A stretch of DNA of 64,000 bases from Tabrizicola flagellatus. GTDB lineage: Bacteria > Pseudomonadota > Alphaproteobacteria > Rhodobacterales > Rhodobacteraceae. The stretch spans positions 62,001 through 126,000 of the forward strand of contig NZ_VMDU01000006.1 in the NCBI RefSeq assembly GCF_008271465.1. Reading direction: 5' to 3'. How positions within the stretch are numbered: position 1 is the stretch's first letter; each line of letters opens with the position of its first letter. The notes under the pieces are model-generated. The model was not told where the DNA came from, ran no database searches, and worked only from the letters and a program-made list of their open reading frames with translations. The position numbers were made by a program, and so were the translations under genes. Below are positions 53,337-62,291 of this stretch, one piece after another.

Positions 53337-54950
53337 ATGAAGAAACTGCTCGCCTCCACCGCCGTCATGCTGGCGCTCGCGCTGCCCGGCGTCGCGCAGG
53401 ACTATACCCCCGACCCGGCAGCCAAGCCCGGCGGGTCCATCACCATCACCTACAAGGACGACGTGGCCACGCTCGACCCCGCCATCGGCTATGACTGGCA
53501 GAACTGGTCGATGATCAAGTCCCTCTTCGACGGGCTGATGGACTACACCCCCGGCACCACCGACCTGCGCCCGGGCCTTGCCGAAAGCTACGAGATTTCC
53601 GAGGACGGCCTTATCTACACCTTCAAACTGCGCGCCGGGGTCAAGTTCCACAACGGGCGCGAGATGACGGCCGAGGACGTGAAATACTCGCTCGACCGCG
53701 TGACCAACCCGGAAACCCAGTCGCCGGGGGCCGGGTTCTTCGGCGCCATCGCCGGGTTCGAGAACGCCGGGCCGGGCGGCCTGTCGGGAGTCGAGGTCGT
53801 GGACCCCCTGACCGTGAAGATCACCCTGTCGCGGCCCGACGCGACCTTCCTGCACGTCATGGCCCTGAACTTCGCCAGCGTGGTGCCGAAGGAAGCCGTG
53901 GACGAGGCCGGCGCCGACTTCGGGAAGAAACCCGTGGGAACCGGGGCCTACAAGCTGGCGGAATGGACACTGGGCCAGCGGCTGGTGTTCGAGAAGAACG
54001 CCGACTACTGGCGCCCGGGCGTGCCGTTCCTCGACAGCATCGTCTTCGAGGTCGGGCAGGAACCCGTCGTGGCGCTGCTCCGGCTTCAGAACGGCGAGGT
54101 CGACCTGCCCGGCGACGGCATCCCTCCGGCCAAGTTCCAGGAGGTGATGGGCGATCCGGCCCAGGCCGCGCGCGTGGTGCAGGGCGGCCAGCTTCAGACC
54201 GGCTACATCACGCTGAACGTGACCATTCCGCCGCTGGACAAGGTCGAAGTCCGCAAGGCCATCAACATGGCGATCAACAAGGAGAGGATCACCCAGATCA
54301 TCAACGGCCGCGCCATCCCCGCGAACCAGCCGCTGCCGCCCTCGATGCCCGGCTATACCAAGGACTACGCGGGCTATCCCTACGACCCGGAAGGCGCCAA
54401 GAAGCTTCTGGCCGATGCTGGCCTCGCCGACGGGTTCGAGACCGAGCTTTACGTCATGAACACCGACCCGAACCCGCGCATCGCGCAGGCGATCCAGCAG
54501 GACCTCGCGGCCATCGGCATCAAGGCCAACATCCAGAACCTCGCCCAGGCCAACGTGATCGAGGCCGGCGGCGCGGGCACCGCGCCGATGATCTGGTCGG
54601 GCGGCATGGCCTGGATCGCCGACTTCCCCGATCCGTCCAACTTCTACGGGCCGATCCTCGGCTGCGCGGGCGCCGGCGAGGGCGGCTGGAACTGGTCCAA
54701 GTTCTGCGACCCCGCCCTTGATGCCAAGGCGGTCGAGGCGGACAGCATGTTCGACCCGGCCAAGTCGGCGGATCGGCTCAAGCTCTGGTCCGACATCTAC
54801 ATGGGCGTGATGGAACAGGCCCCCTGGGTGCCCGTGTTCAACGAGGAACGCTACACGATGAAGTCGGAACGCATGGGCGGCGAGGATGCGCTTTACGTCG
54901 ATCCGGTCTCGATCCCGGTCAACTACGACTACGTCTGGGTCAAACAGTAA
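53337..54950 (+). CDS. ABC transporter substrate-binding protein (family 5)
   Basis: A 537-residue periplasmic solute-binding protein: signal peptide (about 1-20, ending GVAQ), the SBP family 5 sequence VKFHNGREMTAEDVKYSLDR near residue 100, and a large C-terminal lobe. Family 5 binds peptides, nickel or other small compounds; with a linked amidase and AmiC/AmiR, an amide-containing solute is likely. I chose ATG 53337, 8 bases after GGAGA, instead of ATG 53331. Confidence 0.9.
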   Translation: MKKLLASTAVMLALALPGVAQDYTPDPAAKPGGSITITYKDDVATLDPAIGYDWQNWSMIKSLFDGLMDYTPGTTDLRPGLAESYEISEDGLIYTFKLRAGVKFHNGREMTAEDVKYSLDRVTNPETQSPGAGFFGAIAGFENAGPGGLSGVEVVDPLTVKITLSRPDATFLHVMALNFASVVPKEAVDEAGADFGKKPVGTGAYKLAEWTLGQRLVFEKNADYWRPGVPFLDSIVFEVGQEPVVALLRLQNGEVDLPGDGIPPAKFQEVMGDPAQAARVVQGGQLQTGYITLNVTIPPLDKVEVRKAINMAINKERITQIINGRAIPANQPLPPSMPGYTKDYAGYPYDPEGAKKLLADAGLADGFETELYVMNTDPNPRIAQAIQQDLAAIGIKANIQNLAQANVIEAGGAGTAPMIWSGGMAWIADFPDPSNFYGPILGCAGAGEGGWNWSKFCDPALDAKAVEADSMFDPAKSADRLKLWSDIYMGVMEQAPWVPVFNEERYTMKSERMGGEDALYVDPVSIPVNYDYVWVKQ

Positions 54951-55909
54951 TGTGCAAGGCCTGCGACTACACGATCCACGGCGCGCAGCATCATTTCGGC
55001 TGGGACAACTCCCTGCCGCCGGCGCTGCGCGTCGCGCCGGGCTCGACCATCGAGTTCCACTGTCATGATTCCTCGGCGGGCCAGCTTGGCCCGTCGTCCA
55101 CCCTGCAAAGCGTGATCGACCTCGACTTCGGCAAGATCAACCCGGTCTCGGGGCCGATCTGGGTCGAGGGGGCGAAACCGGGCGACGTGCTGAAGGTGAC
55201 GCTGGAGGGCTTCGCCCCCAGGGTGTTCGACGGCAAGGGCTTCGGCTGGACCGCGAACATCCCGGGCTTCGGCCTTCTGGCCGACCAGTTCAAGGACCCC
55301 GCGCTGTGTCTGTGGTCGTATGACCCGGCGAGCATGGAGCCCGCGATGTGGGGGTCATCGGCCCGCGTGCCGCTCAAGCCGTTCAGCGGCACCATCGGCT
55401 GCGCGCCGGCGGAAGCCGGCCTGCACTCCGTCGTCCCGCCGCGTCGGGTCGGCGGCAACCTCGACATCCGGGACCTGACGGCGGGCGTCACGCTCTACCT
55501 GCCGGTCGAGGTCGAGGGCGCACTGTTCAGCGTGGGCGACACCCACGCCGCGCAGGGCGATGGCGAAGTCTGCGGCACGGCGATCGAAAGCCCGATGAAC
55601 GTCGTCCTGACGCTGGACCTGGTGAAGGACCAGCCGCTGAAGTTCCCGCGCTTCACCACGCCGGGGCCGGTGACGCGGCATCTGGACGCCAAGGGCTACG
55701 AGGCGACGACGGGTGTCGGGCCGGACCTGATGACGGCGGCCCGCGACGCGGTGTCGGGGATGATCGACCTGCTGACCCGCCAGCAGGGCATCTCGGCGGT
55801 GGACGCCTACATGCTCTGTTCCGTCTGCGGCGACCTGCGCATCTCGGAAATCGTGGACATGCCGAACTGGGTCGTCAGCTTCTACTTCCCCCGGGTCGTC
55901 TTCGAATGA
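54950..55909 (+). CDS. Acetamidase/formamidase family protein
   Basis: The 319-residue cytoplasmic enzyme matches the FmdA/AmdA family: EFHCHDSSAGQL near residue 40, the GPIWVEGAKPGDVLKVTL segment, GGNLDIRDL, FSVGDTHAAQGDGEVCGTAIE, and LCSVCGDLRISEIVD near the C-terminus. Members release ammonia from formamide, acetamide or related amides using zinc. It overlaps the binding-protein stop by one base (TAATG). This gene gives the operon a probable purpose: import an amide compound and use it as nitrogen source. Confidence 0.9.
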   Translation: MCKACDYTIHGAQHHFGWDNSLPPALRVAPGSTIEFHCHDSSAGQLGPSSTLQSVIDLDFGKINPVSGPIWVEGAKPGDVLKVTLEGFAPRVFDGKGFGWTANIPGFGLLADQFKDPALCLWSYDPASMEPAMWGSSARVPLKPFSGTIGCAPAEAGLHSVVPPRRVGGNLDIRDLTAGVTLYLPVEVEGALFSVGDTHAAQGDGEVCGTAIESPMNVVLTLDLVKDQPLKFPRFTTPGPVTRHLDAKGYEATTGVGPDLMTAARDAVSGMIDLLTRQQGISAVDAYMLCSVCGDLRISEIVDMPNWVVSFYFPRVVFE

Positions 55910-57684
55910 CCCTGGCGGAAGCCCTGCCAGCCACCGGGGCGGCCACCGCCCCGGACACCGTCCTGCGGGTCGAGGGCCTCTGCGTCTCGGCCCGCACCGA
56001 AGCTGGGTTGAAACCCCTGGTGCAGGACCTGTCCTTCGAGCTGAGGAAGGGCGAGACGCTGGCCATCGCCGGGGAAAGCGGCTCGGGCAAGTCGATCACC
56101 TCGCTGGCGATCATGGGCCTTCTGCCGCAACCCGCCGTCCGCGTGACCGGCGGCAGCATCCGCTTTGCCGGACAGGACCTGACCGGGCTGTCCGAACCCG
56201 CGCTGCGCGCGATCCGCGGCGACCGGATCGCGATGATCTTCCAGGAACCGATGACCAGCCTGAACCCGGTGATGACCGTGGGCGCCCAGCTGGCCGAGGC
56301 GATCCGGGCGCATGAGGCGGTCAGCCGTCCCGAGGCCGCGAAGCGCGCCGCCCTCGCGCTGCGGGCGGTGCGCCTGTCGGAACCCGAACGGCGGATGACG
56401 CAATATCCGCACGAACTGTCCGGCGGCATGCGCCAGCGGGTGATGATCGCCATGGCCTTGGCGCTGAAGCCCGAGGTGCTGATCGCCGACGAACCCACCA
56501 CGGCGCTCGACGTGACCGTGCAGCGCGAGGTGCTGGACCTTCTCCGCGACCTGCAGGCGCAGATGGGCACGGCCATCATCCTCATCACGCACGACATGGG
56601 CGTAGTGGCAGAGATGGCCGACCGGGTGATCGTGATGCGCCAGGGCCGCCAGGTCGAGGCCGCGCCGACCCTGCAGATCTTCGACCGCCCCTCGGCCGAC
56701 TATACCCGGGCCCTGCTGGCCGCCGTGCCCCGCATGGGCCAGGGGCCGACCCGCCCCCCGGTCAGCACCGAGCCGGTCGCGCGGCTGACCGATGTCGTCG
56801 TGCGCTATCCCCTGCGTCAGGGCGTCCTGGGCCGCGTCTCGGCCAACGTCCATGCCGTGGAACACGTCAGCTTCGACATCCGCAAGGGCGAAACCTTCGC
56901 CCTGGTGGGCGAGTCCGGCTGCGGCAAGTCCACCATCGCCCGGGCGCTGGTAGGCCTTGCCCCGCATCAGGGCCGGATCGAGATCGCCGGCCAGGCGATG
57001 GAGGGGCTGGACGCCCAGGGCCTGAAGGCGATGCGCCGGAAGGTGCAGATGGTGTTCCAGGACCCGATGGCCGCGCTCAACCCGCGGATGCGGGTGGGCG
57101 ACCTGATCTCCGAACCCCTGCTGATCCACGGCATCGGCGATGCCGCAAGCCAGCGCGCCCGGGCCGCGGACCTGATGGCGCGCGTCGGGCTGGAGCCGGA
57201 ACACCTGAACCGCTATCCGCACGAATTCTCGGGCGGCCAGCGCCAGCGCATCTGCATCGCCCGGGCGCTGGCCCTGCAACCCGAACTGGTGATCGCCGAC
57301 GAAAGCGTCAGCGCGCTGGATGTCAGCGTGCAGGCGCGGGTGCTGGACCTCTTGCGCGCCCTGCAGACCGAATTCGGGGTGGCCTACCTGTTCATCAGCC
57401 ACGACATGGCGGTGGTGGACAACATCTCGGACCGGGTGGCGGTGATGTATCTGGGCCAGATCGTCGAACTCGGCACGCGGGCACAGATCTTCGGCAACCC
57501 TCAGCACCCCTATACCCGCCGCCTTATCGGCGCCGTTCCCGTCCCGGACCCCAGGCAGAAACGCCGCTCCGGTCCAAGGCTGGCGGTGGAGATCCCGAGT
57601 CCGGTCCATCCGCCCGGCCAGGCGCCGGCGCGCGTCGTCCTGCGCGACATCGGCGAGGGCCATCTGGTCGGGTCAGAGCTCTGA
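55906..57684 (+). CDS. Fused DppD-DppF ABC transporter ATPase
   Basis: A 592-residue protein with two complete ABC cassettes. The first has Walker A GESGSGKS, signature LSGGMRQRV and Walker [13 protein letters not shown]. The second (from about residue 290) has [17 protein letters not shown] and [12 protein letters not shown]. In the second Walker B the usual catalytic Glu is present (ADES). The C-terminus has the oligopeptide-transporter tail after HPYTRRL. It powers the two permeases upstream and overlaps the amidase gene by 4 bases. Such fusions occur in the peptide-type families. Confidence 0.93.
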   Translation: MTLAEALPATGAATAPDTVLRVEGLCVSARTEAGLKPLVQDLSFELRKGETLAIAGESGSGKSITSLAIMGLLPQPAVRVTGGSIRFAGQDLTGLSEPALRAIRGDRIAMIFQEPMTSLNPVMTVGAQLAEAIRAHEAVSRPEAAKRAALALRAVRLSEPERRMTQYPHELSGGMRQRVMIAMALALKPEVLIADEPTTALDVTVQREVLDLLRDLQAQMGTAIILITHDMGVVAEMADRVIVMRQGRQVEAAPTLQIFDRPSADYTRALLAAVPRMGQGPTRPPVSTEPVARLTDVVVRYPLRQGVLGRVSANVHAVEHVSFDIRKGETFALVGESGCGKSTIARALVGLAPHQGRIEIAGQAMEGLDAQGLKAMRRKVQMVFQDPMAALNPRMRVGDLISEPLLIHGIGDAASQRARAADLMARVGLEPEHLNRYPHEFSGGQRQRICIARALALQPELVIADESVSALDVSVQARVLDLLRALQTEFGVAYLFISHDMAVVDNISDRVAVMYLGQIVELGTRAQIFGNPQHPYTRRLIGAVPVPDPRQKRRSGPRLAVEIPSPVHPPGQAPARVVLRDIGEGHLVGSEL

Positions 57685-57713
57685 GACACAGGTCTTGTCT
57701 CGACCGCTCCGGG

Positions 57714-58346
57714 TCAGGCCATCCTTTCGGGCTGGGGCCGCATGAGGGCGGCAAGGGCAATCGTCTGCGCCTCGCTTGCCCGATGCAGATCGTGCATCGG
57801 CATCGCGTCGTCCTTGACGAACTCGATGAACAGCTGGTTCAGCGCGCTGAACACGATCTGCCCCAGGACCGCGGGATCAAGGTCGCCCCTCGTCAGCCCG
57901 CGAAGTTTCAGCGCGGACAGCAGCTCGCAGACCTGAGCCGACAGCATCGCATCCAGCTGCGTGTAATGCCGCGAAAACGGCGTCGCCGGGGCCTCGATCG
58001 AAATCGCCATGGCCTTGCGCCACATCTCTTTCGACAGGTAGTTCAACGAATGGTCGTAGTAGATCCGGATCAGCTCGACCAGCGCGCGGGCCACGTCCGA
58101 AGGCGGCGACAGCACAAGGGCGCGGCCCGCCTCGATCACCTCTTCCACCTCCATCGAAACGATGGACAGGAGGAGATCACCCTTGGTGGAAAAGTAGTTG
58201 TAGCAGGTGCCCGCCGACACTTCGGCCGCGGCCGCGATGTCCTCGATGCGCACGGCATCGTAGCCCTGGGCGCGGAACAGCCGCGAGGCCGCCTCGAGGA
58301 TCCGGCGCGTGCGGTCGGCCTTCTGTCTTTCGCGCAGCCCGGTCAT
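57714..58346 (-). CDS. TetR-family regulator
   Basis: The 210-residue repressor has an N-terminal helix-turn-helix (ADRTRRILEAASRLFRAQGYDAVRIEDIAAAAEVSAGTCYNYF region) and a ligand-binding C-terminal domain. I chose ATG 58346 with AGGA 5 bases upstream; the frame is open to a TTG at 58385 that overlaps the operator-like palindrome. It is divergent from the ABC transporter genes and probably controls them and itself. Confidence 0.88.
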   Translation of the reverse strand: MTGLRERQKADRTRRILEAASRLFRAQGYDAVRIEDIAAAAEVSAGTCYNYFSTKGDLLLSIVSMEVEEVIEAGRALVLSPPSDVARALVELIRIYYDHSLNYLSKEMWRKAMAISIEAPATPFSRHYTQLDAMLSAQVCELLSALKLRGLTRGDLDPAVLGQIVFSALNQLFIEFVKDDAMPMHDLHRASEAQTIALAALMRPQPERMA

Positions 58347-58368
58347 GCGGTTCCTGTCTTGCCCATTA

Positions 58369-58386
58369 TTTGATGTTGACTTCAAA
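58369..58386. promoter_or_regulatory. Operator-like palindrome in the tetR-ABC intergenic region
   Basis: TTTGATGTTGACTTCAAA is a near-perfect inverted repeat (TTTGA-n-GT / AC-n-TCAAA). It overlaps a TTGACT -35 word (58376-58381) whose 17-base spacer leads to CAATTC, so a bound TetR dimer would block transcription toward the ABC genes. Confidence 0.6.
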
Positions 58387-58449
58387 AATGAACGAACTCA
58401 ATTCTTTTCTCAAGCGCCCGACCAGAGGCCCCCCAACATGGAGATGACG

Positions 58450-59490
58450 ATGACCCGCACGCTGTCCGCCCTTGCCCTGATCCTGACCGCGACGCCCGGC
58501 CTTGCGCAGGAGCTGAACGCGCTTGTCTGGTGCGACCACACCGACCCCGCGCTGATCCGGCCCTTCGAGGAGAAGTTCGGCGTCAAGGTGAACCTCAAGG
58601 AGTATGAGGGCACGGCGGCCGGCCTGGCGATCCTTGACCAGTCGCAGCCCGGCGACTGGGACGTGCTGGTGATCGACGCGGTGGACGTGAAGCGCGCGGT
58701 CGAGGCCGGGCATCTGGCGGAACTGCCCGCCGACCAGCTGCCGACGGCGGATTTCTTCCCCGAACTGGTGATGGCCGAGAACAACACCGTGGGCGGCAAG
58801 ACCTATGCCGTGACCGAGAAGTTCGGCTACAACACCGTCTCCTACGACAAATCCAAGGTCGATCCGGCGGACATGGAGGACATGGCCACCCTCACCTCGG
58901 GCAAGTATGACGGGCGGATCGGGATCTACGACTATTACCTGCCGGTGCTGGGTCTGGTGGCCCTGAGCCAGGGGATCAAGACCGCGGACATCACCGCCGA
59001 AAACCTCGGTGCGCTGCGCGAACCGCTGATGGCGCTGCGCAAGGCGTCCAAGCAGGTCTCCGAGGTGGTCGCGGCGCAGACGGCGCTGGCGACGGGCGAG
59101 GTCGATATCGTGGTCGGCGGTGGCGAATGGCTGACGGCGGTGCTGGCGACCGAGAACCCGAACCTCGACTGGACCATCCCGAAGCAGGGCGCGCTTCGCT
59201 GGGCGCAGTCGATCGGAGTGGTGGCGGGCTCCACCCAGCCCGACCTCGCGCTGGAATTCGTGAAATACATCGTCTCGCCGGAAGGTCAGGCGGCCCTTGC
59301 GACCTCGTCCTGCTACTGGGGCATGCCGGCGAACGCCAAGGCCGGCGAGGTGCTGAGCCCCGAGGCAAAGGCCGTCCTGCGCTGGGACCAGCAGCCCGAC
59401 TTCCTGGCCCGCGCCCAGCTTTACCCGATCCCGGACGCGGCGCTTGATACCGCGATGCAGGACCTCTGGACCGAGATGCTGAACCAGTGA
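58450..59490 (+). CDS. ABC transporter solute-binding protein (polyamine/iron type)
   Basis: A 346-residue periplasmic binding protein: signal peptide (about 1-20, ending GLAQ), then the PotD/FbpA-like start LNALVWCDHTDPALIRPFEEKFG. It binds the transported solute; polyamine-like compounds or other small organics are possible. Three in-frame ATGs lie close together (58438, 58444, 58450). I chose 58450 because GGAGA ends 5 bases upstream. The stop overlaps the permease start (GTGA). Confidence 0.86.
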   Translation: MTRTLSALALILTATPGLAQELNALVWCDHTDPALIRPFEEKFGVKVNLKEYEGTAAGLAILDQSQPGDWDVLVIDAVDVKRAVEAGHLAELPADQLPTADFFPELVMAENNTVGGKTYAVTEKFGYNTVSYDKSKVDPADMEDMATLTSGKYDGRIGIYDYYLPVLGLVALSQGIKTADITAENLGALREPLMALRKASKQVSEVVAAQTALATGEVDIVVGGGEWLTAVLATENPNLDWTIPKQGALRWAQSIGVVAGSTQPDLALEFVKYIVSPEGQAALATSSCYWGMPANAKAGEVLSPEAKAVLRWDQQPDFLARAQLYPIPDAALDTAMQDLWTEMLNQ

Positions 59491-60341
59491 GTCTCGCCGC
59501 CCGCGACCGCCGTCTCGCCTGGGGCCTCATGGCCCCGGCCCTGCTCTGGACGGCTGCCTTCTTCGTCCTGCCCTTCCTGGGCATGATCGCGCTATCCTTC
59601 GCCCACATGGAGGGGCGGCAGGTCGTCCAAGGCTTTGACACGGGCAACTATGCCCGCATCTTCACCGACTGGACGATGCTGAAGGCGCTGATCAACAGCC
59701 TTGAGATCACGGCGGTCGTGACGGTGATCTCGGTCGTCCTCGCCTATCCCCTGGCCGCGATCATCGCCTTCCGGGTGCCCGCGCGCTGGCAAAGGCTGGC
59801 GCTGCTGATGGCGGTGCTGCCGTTCTGGACCTCTTACGTCGTGAGGTCTTATTCCTGGCCTCTGGTCCTCGGGCAGAACGGGGTGGTGAACCAGACGCTG
59901 CTGGGCCTCGGGCTGATCGCCGAGCCGGTGCAGATCGCCTCGACCCGGGCCGCGACGGTGGTCGGCTTCGTGCATTTCTTCGTGATGCTCCTGACGCTGA
60001 CGATCTATGCCAACCTGATCCAGCTGTCGCCGAACTACGCCCGCGCCGCGCAGGACCTGGGCGCAAGCCGCTGGCAGACCTTCGTCCATGTCATCCTGCC
60101 CCTGACCCTGCCGGGCGTGGTGACCGGGGCCTTCCTGACCTTCGTCCTCTGCATCGGCGACTACATCACGCCGCAGATCCTGGGCGGCAACACGGAACTG
60201 ACCCTGCCGCAGCTGATCATGCTGCAACTGGGCCGCAGCGGGAATTTTCCCCTGGCCTCGGCGCTGAGCGTGGTGCTGATGGCGGTGGTGACGCTGGCCT
60301 ATTTTGCGAGCAGCCGCTGGTTGCGGCTGGACCGGGTATGA
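59487..60341 (+). CDS. ABC transporter permease (PotB type)
   Basis: The 284-residue permease has six hydrophobic helices and the PotB-type features PFLGMIALSF, LPFWTSYVVRSYSW and the EAA loop AAQDLGASRWQTFVHVILP. It starts at GTG 59487, overlapping the preceding stop. A 158-base inverted-repeat element separates it from the second permease gene. Confidence 0.9.
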   Translation: MSLAARDRRLAWGLMAPALLWTAAFFVLPFLGMIALSFAHMEGRQVVQGFDTGNYARIFTDWTMLKALINSLEITAVVTVISVVLAYPLAAIIAFRVPARWQRLALLMAVLPFWTSYVVRSYSWPLVLGQNGVVNQTLLGLGLIAEPVQIASTRAATVVGFVHFFVMLLTLTIYANLIQLSPNYARAAQDLGASRWQTFVHVILPLTLPGVVTGAFLTFVLCIGDYITPQILGGNTELTLPQLIMLQLGRSGNFPLASALSVVLMAVVTLAYFASSRWLRLDRV

Positions 60342-60350
60342 TGGCCTGCC

Positions 60351-60508
60351 GCCAGCCCCCCACCCCCATCCCCTCCCCACAAGGGGGAGGGGAGGCGCTC
60401 TTTTCGTCGCGACCTTGCCATCTGTCCACCGTCGAAGCACTCCTGCGCCAGTTCCACCCGAGCCTCCCCTCCCCCGCCGCGGGGAGAGGATGGGGGTGGG
60501 GGGCCGGC
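60351..60508. repeat. 158-bp inverted-repeat element between the two permease genes
   Basis: Arms of about 48 bases (60351-60400 and 60460-60508) are near-perfect inverse copies; the outer 28 bases match at 26 positions and are built on CCCCCCACCCCCATCC / GGATGGGGGTGGGGGG. Each arm also contains a smaller CCCCTCCCC-acaa-GGGGGAGGGG hairpin. The loop of about 60 bases has no ORF of note. This is a dispersed alphaproteobacterial repeat type. Confidence 0.85.
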
Positions 60509-60528
60509 GGCCTGAACGGAGGCACCTG

Positions 60529-61296
60529 ATGCGCCTGCTCTCCTGGGCCTATCTCGCGGCGGCCTATGTCTTCGTCTTCCTGCCCGTCGCGGTGCTGGTC
60601 GTCTTCAGCTTCCAGGACGGCCGCCTGCCGGTGCCGCCCTTCCGGGGGGTCACGTTCGAGTGGTACGCCAAGGTCCTGTCCGACGGGAAACTGATGACGG
60701 CACTGGGAAATTCGCTGCTGGTCGCGGTGGTCTCCTCCACTGTCGCGCTCATCCTCGGCTTCCTCGCCGCCCATGCCCTGGCCCGTGTCCGCCTGCCGGG
60801 GTCCGCCCTGATGCGGGGGGTCCTGATCGCGCCCCTGACCGTCAGCTACCTGATCATCGCGCTCGGCCTTCTGAACCTCTTCACCCAGACCGGGGTACGC
60901 CTGTCCCTCTGGACCGCCGGGATCGGCCATGTCGTCATCAACCTTCCCCTCTGCTTCGCCATCACCTATGCCGCCATGGGCGACCACCAGCGGAACGCCG
61001 AACGCGCCGCCCGCGACCTTGGCGCGCCGGAGTGGAAGGTGCTTCTCCTGATCTCCGCCCCCATGCTGGCCGCGCCGCTCGCCGCCGCCTTCTTCCTGTC
61101 GGTCACCTTCTCCTGGGATGAATTCATCATCGCCTTCCTGCTGACGCGCTTCGACGTCACCCTGCCGGTGGAAATCTGGTCCATGCTCCGCTCGGGCCTG
61201 TCGCCCGCCACCAATGCGGTGGGCTCGCTCGTCTTCCTCGTCTCGGTGACGCTGGTGATCCTGCTTGAACTTCTCGTCTTCCGGAGGACGAAGTGA
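60529..61296 (+). CDS. ABC transporter permease (PotC type)
   Basis: The 255-residue permease has six helices, the PotC-like FLPVAVLVVFSFQDG start and the EAA loop AARDLGAPEWKVLLLISAPML. ATG 60529 follows GGAGG by 6 bases; the open frame continues upstream only because the repeat element reads through (PHPHPLP and similar). Its stop overlaps the ATPase start (GTGA). Confidence 0.9.
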   Translation: MRLLSWAYLAAAYVFVFLPVAVLVVFSFQDGRLPVPPFRGVTFEWYAKVLSDGKLMTALGNSLLVAVVSSTVALILGFLAAHALARVRLPGSALMRGVLIAPLTVSYLIIALGLLNLFTQTGVRLSLWTAGIGHVVINLPLCFAITYAAMGDHQRNAERAARDLGAPEWKVLLLISAPMLAAPLAAAFFLSVTFSWDEFIIAFLLTRFDVTLPVEIWSMLRSGLSPATNAVGSLVFLVSVTLVILLELLVFRRTK

Positions 61297-62291
61297 CCGC
61301 CTCCGTCTCGATCCGTTCCGTCTCGCAACGCTATGGCACCGCTTTGGCGCTGAACGATGTCAGCCTCGACATCGCGGCGGGAGAGTTCGTCGTTCTTCTC
61401 GGCCCCTCGGGCTGCGGCAAGACCACGCTTCTGAACCTGATCGGCGGGTTCGCCGAGCCGACCTCGGGCCAGATCCTGATCGGCGGGCGCGACATGGCCG
61501 GTGTCGCGCCGAAGGACCGGCCGACGACGACCGTCTTTCAGGATTACGCGCTGTTTCCCCACATGTCGCTGCGCGACAACGTGGGGTTCGGTCTGCGCAT
61601 GCGGGGCGTGCCCCGTGCCGACCGCGCGAAGAAGGCCGATGCGATGCTGGCGCTGGTGGGCCTCGAGGGGCGCGGCGACCGCCGTCCGCACGAACTGTCG
61701 GGCGGGCAGCGCCAGCGGGTGGCGCTGGCCCGGGCGCTGGCGGTGGAGCCTGACGTTCTCCTGCTGGACGAACCCCTGGGCGCGCTGGACCTGAAGCTGC
61801 GCCGCCAGATGCAGGATGAGCTGAAGGCGATCCAGCGCCGGGTGGGCACGACCTTCGTCCATGTCACCCACGACCAGGAGGAGGCCATGGCCATCGCCGA
61901 CCGGATCGTGGTGATGAACCATGGCCGGATCGAGGATCACGGCCCCCCGCGCGAGGTCTATCTGCATCCGAAGACGCTCTTCACCGCCGGCTTCATGGGC
62001 GAGGTCAACCGGATCCCGGTCTCGGGCGGAAATGCCCCCTTCGGCCCGGTCCCGGTGGCGGATGGCATCCTCTGCATCCGGCCCGAGGCGATTTCGCCCA
62101 CCGGCGCGCTGCGCCTCGGCCCCTGCACGGTGCAGGACGCGGCCTTCTTCGGGTCCTATGTTCGCGCCCATGTCAGCCCGCTGACCGCACCGGACTTGCG
62201 GCTGGTGGTGCATCTGCCGCAATCTCAGTTGGTTGAGGAGGGCCGCGTGCTGGACCTCGGCGCAGAGACCCATGTGGTGCTGTCGGAATGA
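61293..62291 (+). CDS. ABC transporter ATP-binding protein (PotA type)
   Basis: A 332-residue ATPase: Walker A GPSGCGKTT (about 38-46), signature LSGGQRQRV, Walker B VLLLDEPLGALD, H-loop HVTHDQEEAM, and a C-terminal TOBE domain (from about 240). It starts at GTG 61293 and overlaps the MBL hydrolase start by 4 bases. Confidence 0.93.
   Translation: MTASVSIRSVSQRYGTALALNDVSLDIAAGEFVVLLGPSGCGKTTLLNLIGGFAEPTSGQILIGGRDMAGVAPKDRPTTTVFQDYALFPHMSLRDNVGFGLRMRGVPRADRAKKADAMLALVGLEGRGDRRPHELSGGQRQRVALARALAVEPDVLLLDEPLGALDLKLRRQMQDELKAIQRRVGTTFVHVTHDQEEAMAIADRIVVMNHGRIEDHGPPREVYLHPKTLFTAGFMGEVNRIPVSGGNAPFGPVPVADGILCIRPEAISPTGALRLGPCTVQDAAFFGSYVRAHVSPLTAPDLRLVVHLPQSQLVEEGRVLDLGAETHVVLSE

Noticed and set aside
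60304-60528. N-terminal extension of the PotC-type permease
   Set aside because: The extra residues are a translation of the inverted-repeat element; ATG 60529 has an ideal ribosome site.
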